NCBI GenBank assembly: GCA_050292445.1
Contig: JBNKLQ010000309.1
Location: 1 to 6,678 of the forward strand
DNA length: 6,678 bases
Direction: 5' to 3'
Source of the DNA: Leptofilum sp050292445
GTDB lineage: Bacteria > Chloroflexota > Anaerolineae > Promineifilales > Promineifilaceae
A program made the translations under genes and the position numbers. The notes under the pieces were generated by a model that was not told the DNA's origin, made no database searches, and saw nothing but the letters and a program-made list of their open reading frames with translations. Below, one piece after another: positions 1-3,592 of the stretch (position 1 is its first letter; the number at the start of each line of letters is the position of its first letter).

Positions 1-783
1 TCCGGTGCCGATGAAGGCGCGGCCCAACCGATTTTGCCAGATCATCCATCCGGCAGCCAGCAACGCCACAACGGCCGTTGCTAAACCAATGCCCTGGACC
101 AGGTTAAACCCAACAAACAGGTCAGTTTCAATCAGGCTAAAGCCAACGAAGGCGACGACCAAAACCACGGTTGGCACCCACAGACGCTTTAGCAGCGCTT
201 GCACCCGCTCTAAAATGACGCCATCTGTTTTGAGGCTGAGGAACAGCGCGCCATGCAGGGTGAACAGGGACAGAGTCACCAGGCCGCCCAGAAGCGCAAA
301 TGGATTCAGCAGGGTGAAAAAAGTACCAGTGTAGGTCATGGCGGCATCGATGGGGACGCCACGTACGATATTGCCAAAGGCGACGCCCCACAACAATGCT
401 GGCAAAAAGCTGCCGATGAATACGGCCGTATCCCACGTCTTGCGCCAGGTTGGGTTCTGATCCTTGCTGCGGAACTCAAACGCCACGCCGCGCAGAATCA
501 GGGCTAGCAAAATGAGGAACAGGGCCAGATAAAAGCCGCTGAAAAGCGTCGCATACCAGTTGGGGAAGGCAGCAAAGATAGCGCCTCCTGCTGTGAGCAG
601 CCAAACTTCGTTTCCGTCCCAATGCGGGCCAATGGTGTTGATCACCACACGCCGTTCTTTATCATTCTTGGCCACAAATGGCAGCAAGATGCCAACACCG
701 TAATCAAATCCTTCCAAGAAGAAAAACCCGGTAAATAAAACTGCGATCAATAAAAACCAAAGTGTGTTTAAATCAAATGACAT
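1..783 (-). CDS. cydB: Cytochrome bd quinol oxidase subunit II (CydB), 3' end missing
   Basis: CydB is the membrane subunit that pairs with haem-bearing CydA in the bd-type quinol:O2 oxidoreductase. The frame is open for 261 codons from the ATG at 783-781 to the window edge; the family is usually about 330-380 residues, so roughly the last quarter is outside. Visible family motifs are GFDYGVG at residues 25-31 (Asp27 matches the conserved N-terminal Asp of E. coli CydB), GPHWDGNEVW at 52-61 followed by LLTAGGAIFAAFP, and TGTFFTLLNPFALLGGL at about 152-168. The N-terminus is hydrophobic (first membrane helix about residues 7-23), and several further helices are evident. The start is supported by AGGAGAT at 797-791, seven bases upstream. 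It lies 234 bases downstream of cydA on the same strand, a long gap for this pair, which is often closely spaced. Codons 119-121 and 236-238 carry the iterated ACGGCCGT word as Thr-Ala-Val. Confidence 0.96.
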   Translation of the reverse strand, partial: MSFDLNTLWFLLIAVLFTGFFFLEGFDYGVGILLPFVAKNDKERRVVINTIGPHWDGNEVWLLTAGGAIFAAFPNWYATLFSGFYLALFLILLALILRGVAFEFRSKDQNPTWRKTWDTAVFIGSFLPALLWGVAFGNIVRGVPIDAAMTYTGTFFTLLNPFALLGGLVTLSLFTLHGALFLSLKTDGVILERVQALLKRLWVPTVVLVVAFVGFSLIETDLFVGFNLVQGIGLATAVVALLAAGWMIWQNRLGRAFIGTG

Positions 784-866
784 TGTTTGTATCTCCTAAG
801 TAAATCACGAAAAGTTGCTTAAAAACCTGAGCACAACCTGTGATTTACTTTCAGGAGAACAAAAAG
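784..866 (-). promoter_or_regulatory. Candidate RNA switch that can hide the cydB ribosome binding site
   Basis: Reading the cydAB mRNA, the cydB Shine-Dalgarno AGGAGAT (797-791) lies directly after the 3' arm of an 11-bp hairpin (AAGTAAATCAC at 850-840 with GTGATTTACTT at 808-798). The segment TCTCCT at 858-853, just before the 5' arm, is the exact complement of AGGAGA. The stem can therefore grow to 17 bp with a 2-base bulge (GA) and bury the ribosome binding site. The same TCTCC bases also form the end of the preceding hairpin's 3' arm (866-854). The two structures cannot form together: one frees the Shine-Dalgarno, the other hides it. The base pairing is seen directly; regulation is inferred. 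Confidence 0.4.
798..850 (-). repeat. Inverted repeat D in the cydA-cydB gap (11-bp perfect stem)
   Basis: The arms AAGTAAATCAC (798-808) and GTGATTTACTT (840-850) are perfectly complementary with a 31-base loop. This is the last of four hairpins in the gap and ends exactly at the cydB ribosome binding site. It is AT-rich, so it is weaker than the others unless extended as described for the candidate switch. Confidence 0.75.
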
Positions 867-907
867 CTCAAATAAGACGATTGTTTTTAAAGGACTTTTT
901 GTTCTCC
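854..907 (-). repeat. Inverted repeat C in the cydA-cydB gap (13-bp perfect stem)
   Basis: The arms GGAGAACAAAAAG (854-866) and CTTTTTGTTCTCC (895-907) are perfectly complementary around a 28-base loop. In the mRNA, its 3' arm contains the anti-Shine-Dalgarno bases that could otherwise pair with the cydB ribosome binding site. It lies three bases from inverted repeat D. Confidence 0.78.
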
Positions 908-929
908 ACTTATCCGATTAGGCCCTAGT

Positions 930-967
930 GCCCATTCGCAAATAAAATATGGAATTGGCGAATGGGC
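930..967 (-). repeat. Inverted repeat B in the cydA-cydB gap (10-bp perfect stem)
   Basis: The arms GCCCATTCGC (930-939) and GCGAATGGGC (958-967) are perfectly complementary around an 18-base AT-rich loop. This is a GC-rich stem three bases from inverted repeat A. No U-run follows it in the mRNA direction, so it is not a classical intrinsic terminator. Confidence 0.75.
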
Positions 968-970
968 TTA

Positions 971-1019
971 AAGTAGCCGTTCGGTACGAAATCGCTAAAT
1001 TAATTCCGAACGGCTACTT
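971..1019 (-). repeat. Inverted repeat A overlapping the cydA stop codon (14-bp perfect stem)
   Basis: The arms AAGTAGCCGTTCGG (971-984) and CCGAACGGCTACTT (1006-1019) are perfectly complementary around a 21-base loop. The 5' arm in the mRNA begins inside the cydA TAA stop codon (1020-1018). This is the strongest stem in the gap. The sequence after the 3' arm has only a short UUU, so it could protect the cydA mRNA end or cause partial termination. A clean rho-independent terminator is not evident, and cydB downstream would need read-through or its own promoter. Confidence 0.78.
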
Positions 1020-2439
1020 AATAGGCAACCTCTAGCTTTCCACCATCTTGATCAGCCTGGGGCAGGGGGAGCAGTTCATCGCCGCCCCGGCCGGTTGTAG
1101 CGTATTTCCAAAGCAGGTAAAAGTCAGCAGCCATGAGTGCCCCGTATACGGCCGTAAACCCAATCAGAGAAATCCACAGATCGGTCACGGTTAGATTGGG
1201 CGAAAGACCCTCTTCGATGCGCATAAGTCCTTGCACAATCCACGGCTGCCGCCCCAATTCCGTCAGCATCCAGCCGGTTGAATTGGCGACGTAGGGCAAA
1301 ATGACGGTAAACGGCAGCAGGGCCAGGAACCATCTCGATTTGGCTAACTTGCCACGCCACCAGAGGAAAAGGCCCACAATAGAGGTGAGGCTCATCAAAA
1401 TACCAAAGCCAACCATCGCCCGGAAACTCCAGTAAGTCATCCAGATCATGGGCGGCACATAGTCGGCGTTGGGTCCGTATACATCGGCATACTGCTGCTG
1501 ATAATAGGCATTCAGATCATTGATGCCCGGTACCATGCCCGAAAACTGGTCATAGGTCAGGAAGCTCAACAATGAGGGGATGCGAATGTTGATAATTGAT
1601 GTGCGGCTTGCTTCATTCCCGATTTGGAAGAACGAGAGAGAAGCTGGTGATTCAGTTTGCCACAATCCTTCGGCAGCGGCTAGTTTCATGGGCTGCTTGT
1701 CAACCATAAATTGACCACTAAGGTGGCCAATCACCATCGTAAACATCACGGCCGCCAGACCAAAGATCAGGCCAATCCGCAATGAGCGTTCAAACATCAG
1801 CTTCTCATCGGCCGTTTTACGGCGCAGGAGACGGTAGGCGCTGATAGCGATGATAAAAAATCCGGCCGTGGTGAGCGCGCTAAAGACAACATGGGGGAAT
1901 TGATAGTAGACGTTTGGGTTGTTGATAACCGCGCCAAAATCAATCATCTGGGCACGGCCGTTTACGATCTCATAGCCAACCGGATTTTGCATCCAGCTAT
2001 TGGCAATCAAAATCCACAGGCTGGAGATGGTTGTGCCTAAAGCGACCATCCAGATAGTTACCAGATGGAGCTTCTTCGGCAGCTTGTCCCAACCAAAAAT
2101 CCATAGGCCGATAAAGGTACTTTCGACGAAAAACGCCATCAAGGCTTCAATGGCCAGTGGGGCACCAAAAATATCGCCAACAAAGCGAGAATATTCTGAC
2201 CAGGCCATCCCGAATTGAAACTCTTGCACAATGCCGGTGACGACCCCCATGGCAAAATTGATAAGAAACAACTTGCCCCAGAACTTTGTCATTCGTTTGT
2301 AGTTTTCGTCGCCGGTGCGAATGTACAGGGTCTGCATAATGGCGACGATTAATGACAGGCCAATTGTCAGCGGGACGAAAATAAAATGATATAGCGTTGT
2401 GATGGCAAACTGGAGCCGGGCCAGTTCAATGGTTTCCAT
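1018..2439 (-). CDS. cydA: Cytochrome bd quinol oxidase subunit I (CydA), short Q-loop type
   Basis: CydA carries the three haems (b558, b595, d) and the quinol site of cytochrome bd, which reduces O2 to water in the cytoplasmic membrane. The protein has 473 residues. Key positions by match to E. coli CydA are His18 (E. coli His19, high-spin haem ligand), Glu98 and Glu106 in GAPLAIEALMAFFVEST (Glu99/Glu107), His183 and Met342 (His186/Met393, haem b558 ligands), Q-loop Lys252/Glu257 in KLAAAEGLW, and GRQPW near the C-terminal helices. The stretch between the Q-loop motif and Met342 is about 50 residues shorter than in E. coli, which marks the short-Q-loop subfamily. The start METIELARLQFA is chosen because GGAGG lies nine bases upstream and the family N-terminus begins there; an in-frame ATG at 2535 would add 32 atypical residues. 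It is first in the pair with cydB. One ACGGCCGT encodes Thr429-Ala-Val, and another at 1954-1961 is read in a different phase as Asn-Gly-Arg. Confidence 0.98.
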   Translation of the reverse strand: METIELARLQFAITTLYHFIFVPLTIGLSLIVAIMQTLYIRTGDENYKRMTKFWGKLFLINFAMGVVTGIVQEFQFGMAWSEYSRFVGDIFGAPLAIEALMAFFVESTFIGLWIFGWDKLPKKLHLVTIWMVALGTTISSLWILIANSWMQNPVGYEIVNGRAQMIDFGAVINNPNVYYQFPHVVFSALTTAGFFIIAISAYRLLRRKTADEKLMFERSLRIGLIFGLAAVMFTMVIGHLSGQFMVDKQPMKLAAAEGLWQTESPASLSFFQIGNEASRTSIINIRIPSLLSFLTYDQFSGMVPGINDLNAYYQQQYADVYGPNADYVPPMIWMTYWSFRAMVGFGILMSLTSIVGLFLWWRGKLAKSRWFLALLPFTVILPYVANSTGWMLTELGRQPWIVQGLMRIEEGLSPNLTVTDLWISLIGFTAVYGALMAADFYLLWKYATTGRGGDELLPLPQADQDGGKLEVAY

Positions 2440-2500
2440 AATTTTAAGCCTCCGTTTTTGGATATTTGCACACACATTAAAATTGGTAATGTGGCGCAAA

Positions 2501-2506
2501 AGTATA
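2501..2506 (-). promoter_or_regulatory. Candidate -10 element for cydAB
   Basis: The minus strand reads TATACT, one base from the TATAAT consensus, about 62 bases upstream of the cydA ATG. At 17-bp spacing, the -35 position reads CTAATT, which is poor. A promoter here would therefore probably depend on an activator, consistent with the operator-like cluster just upstream. No transcript data support it. Confidence 0.3.
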
Positions 2507-2529
2507 GTAAGCGACTCTCGTCGAATTAG

Positions 2530-2558
2530 TGACATTTGTCATATTGTTGAGTGACAAA
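2530..2558. promoter_or_regulatory. Operator-like TGACA/TGTCA cluster upstream of cydA
   Basis: There are three half-sites: TGACA at 2530-2534, TGTCA at 2537-2541 and TGACA at 2552-2556. They give two overlapping inverted repeats: TGACA-TT-TGTCA (2530-2541), and TTTGTCA (2535-2541) with TGACAAA (2552-2558) ten bases apart. The cluster sits just upstream of the candidate cydA -10 element, where the -35 or an activator site should be. It does not match the usual spacing of Rex, FNR or CRP sites, so the regulator is not named. Confidence 0.35.
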
Positions 2559-2710
2559 CTCCACAATTCAATTTAGGCAAACTTTTTTCCAGAGTAGGAC
2601 GGTGAATTGAAGGGTAGGCAGGCGCAAATGACCTGGCCTGTAAATTAAAGAAAAATAAGAGGAAGGTGAGGGGAAGATGAGTTTGAGAGGTTTTTTTACA
2701 CCATGAAAAC

Positions 2711-2728
2711 GTTGCATACTATTGCAAC
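2711..2728. promoter_or_regulatory. Short palindrome GTTGCA-N6-TGCAAC
   Basis: The sequence GTTGCATACTATTGCAAC is a perfect 6-bp inverted repeat with a six-base centre. The size and dyad are typical of a dimeric repressor site or a small hairpin. It lies in the divergent region, about 175 bases before the small membrane gene and about 270 bases before cydA. No regulator can be assigned from the sequence. Confidence 0.25.
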
Positions 2729-2889
2729 ATGTAGTAACTGGATGAGATTTTGTGTCCCCAAAATTGGCTATTTTGCTGCTAATATTGGCGATGAGATCAA
2801 AGGATTTTTTGATTTTGGTGCATTTTATCGGCAAAGTACGTGAGCAAATAGAAGTGCAACAGAAACGGCCGTTTCCCGTACAGTGTGCC

Positions 2890-2895
2890 AGGAGG
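2890..2895 (+). promoter_or_regulatory. Ribosome binding site fixing the start of the small membrane gene
   Basis: A perfect AGGAGG lies seven bases before the ATG at 2903. It decides between that ATG and an in-frame GTG at 2885, which lies upstream of the AGGAGG and so cannot use it. Confidence 0.8.
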
Positions 2896-2902
2896 TTGTA
2901 AG

Positions 2903-3346
2903 ATGACAAACCATTGGCGAACTCGTGAAACTGATTTGTTTTTGGCTGCGATTGTTCTTGGCCTTTTAGCTGGAGGAATGGCATTTTGGTTATTCCGGTT
3001 CCGGTTATTCTTGGGAATTGTTGTTTTTCTAATTGTTTTTATCCTTGTGTATGATCGTACTCGACCCCACCACAAAACGATGGTGAAAATATTCTATGCT
3101 TCACTGGCTGATACGCACCAGGTGGTGCAGAATGTACTGGATGAGAAGGGTTTACCTTATAAGATGTTCGGTGATGACCGTTTTCTTGTAGAGGATGAAG
3201 TAGAAGTCAGAGTAAGTAAATTTCGTACCAATGGTGGGTTGACGGGAACGGCCGTCTCCCTCAAGCCCCAAAATCCCGAAAGCCAACAGATCATCTTCAG
3301 CCTGCGCCAAAAACTGGATGACGCTTTTCGCCCCCGTGGTTTGTAA
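2903..3346 (+). CDS. Small two-helix membrane protein of unknown function
   Basis: This 147-residue protein matches no family I recognise. Two hydrophobic segments (about residues 12-31, LFLAAIVLGLLAGG..., and 35-50, LFLGIVVFLIVFILVY) are joined by a tight RFR turn, giving a hairpin in the membrane. Basic residues before the first helix (HWRTR) and after the second (DRTRPHHK) suggest that both ends are cytoplasmic. The remaining 90 residues form a soluble domain with alternating predicted strands and helices: VKIFYASLADTHQVVQNVL, then LPYKMFGDDRFLVEDEVEVRVSKF, then a closing amphipathic helix QIIFSLRQKLDDAF. No catalytic motif is visible. The start is set by AGGAGG at 2890-2895. The gene stands alone, divergent from cydA, with a hairpin ten bases after its stop codon. 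One ACGGCCGT (3248-3255) encodes Thr-Ala-Val. The coding evidence is the ribosome binding site, coherent topology and phase-consistent octamer; the function is unknown. Confidence 0.85.
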   Translation: MTNHWRTRETDLFLAAIVLGLLAGGMAFWLFRFRLFLGIVVFLIVFILVYDRTRPHHKTMVKIFYASLADTHQVVQNVLDEKGLPYKMFGDDRFLVEDEVEVRVSKFRTNGGLTGTAVSLKPQNPESQQIIFSLRQKLDDAFRPRGL

Positions 3347-3355
3347 CTGATTTTT

Positions 3356-3416
3356 GCCACAGAGTACACAGAGATTGAAGAGAGGTTTTCTCTTTTGCCT
3401 CTGTGCCCTCTGTGGC
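3356..3416 (+). terminator. Long CACAGAG/CTCTGTG hairpin after the small membrane gene (terminator or dispersed repeat)
   Basis: GCCACAGAG (3356-3364) pairs with CTCTGTGGC (3408-3416). After a 2-by-2 internal loop, CACAGAG (3367-3373) pairs with CTCTGTG (3399-3405), and an inner AAGAGA (3378-3383) pairs with TCTCTT (3389-3394) around GGTTT. It begins ten bases after the TAA. No U-run follows on the plus strand, so classical intrinsic termination is uncertain. Each arm holds two tandem (C)ACAGAG blocks, which looks like a dispersed intergenic repeat family. My recollection is that similar CACAGAG-rich hairpins are common between genes in several environmental bacterial phyla. Confidence 0.6.
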
Positions 3417-3450
3417 TAATCCCGCCGGAAGCTGCGTGAAAAGTTCGTAG

Positions 3451-3470
3451 ATTTCCCCTAAATTTCCCCT
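3451..3470 (+). repeat. Tandem direct repeat ATTTCCCCT with 11-bp period
   Basis: ATTTCCCCT occurs at 3451-3459 and again at 3462-3470, separated by AA. The period of 11 bp is one turn of the DNA helix, so both copies present the same face. The pair lies just upstream of a candidate extended -10 element (3478-3486), where an activator or repressor would bind. Confidence 0.4.
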
Positions 3471-3477
3471 TTGCTCA

Positions 3478-3486
3478 TGCTATGAT
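3478..3486 (+). promoter_or_regulatory. Candidate extended -10 promoter for the repeat-protein gene
   Basis: TGC-TATGAT matches the extended -10 form (TGnTATAAT) with one mismatch. No good -35 is seen at 17 bp, which extended -10 promoters can tolerate. Transcription from here would give a leader of about 100 bases before the ATG at 3593. That leader contains one ACGGCCGT (3500-3507). Confidence 0.4.
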
Positions 3487-3592
3487 ACGGACATTGAGAA
3501 CGGCCGTATCCCACCATCCGTTCCTTCACTTTGTATCTTGTTTGCAGGTGAAAACGTGTCTCAGTGTCATCTGCAAAAGTGAGTGCCAAACC

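Larger units (their letters stand above)
2440..2902. other. AT-rich divergent intergenic region between cydA and the small membrane gene
   Basis: This 463-base stretch separates two divergently read genes and has no convincing gene. It holds a candidate cydA promoter (2501-2506), a TGTCA/TGACA operator-like cluster (2530-2558), a short palindrome (2711-2728), one AAACGGCCGTTT palindrome (2863-2874) and the ribosome binding site of the next gene (2890-2895). I could not identify a good promoter for the plus-strand gene. The rest is AT-rich sequence in which I see no structure. Confidence 0.7.

Noticed and set aside
5..507. Plus-strand and alternate-frame ORFs over the cydB region
   Set aside because: The minus-strand CydB frame is continuous with clear family motifs, so these are its shadows.
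971..1019. Classical rho-independent terminator after cydA
   Set aside because: The stem is strong but the 3' side lacks a U-tract, and cydB continues downstream on the same strand. Described instead as one of four gap hairpins.
2437..2535. Longer cydA start at the in-frame ATG at 2535 (32 extra residues)
   Set aside because: The added stretch does not resemble CydA N-termini, has no ribosome binding site, and would cover the candidate promoter. The ATG at 2439 has GGAGG nine bases upstream and begins exactly like other CydA proteins.
2703..2843. Small plus-strand ORF of 46 codons (MKTLHTIATCSNW...)
   Set aside because: The ribosome binding site is weak (GAGAGG ten or more bases away), there is no recognisable motif, and an intergenic palindrome lies inside it. 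An open frame of this length is expected by chance in AT-rich intergenic DNA.
2885..2902. GTG start at 2885 for the small membrane gene
   Set aside because: The perfect AGGAGG lies downstream of that GTG and correctly spaced for the ATG at 2903.
2568..2984. Minus-strand ORF of 138 codons across the divergent region
   Set aside because: It overlaps the well-supported small membrane gene antisense, has low-complexity composition without a domain pattern, and would obscure promoters and ribosome binding sites on both sides.
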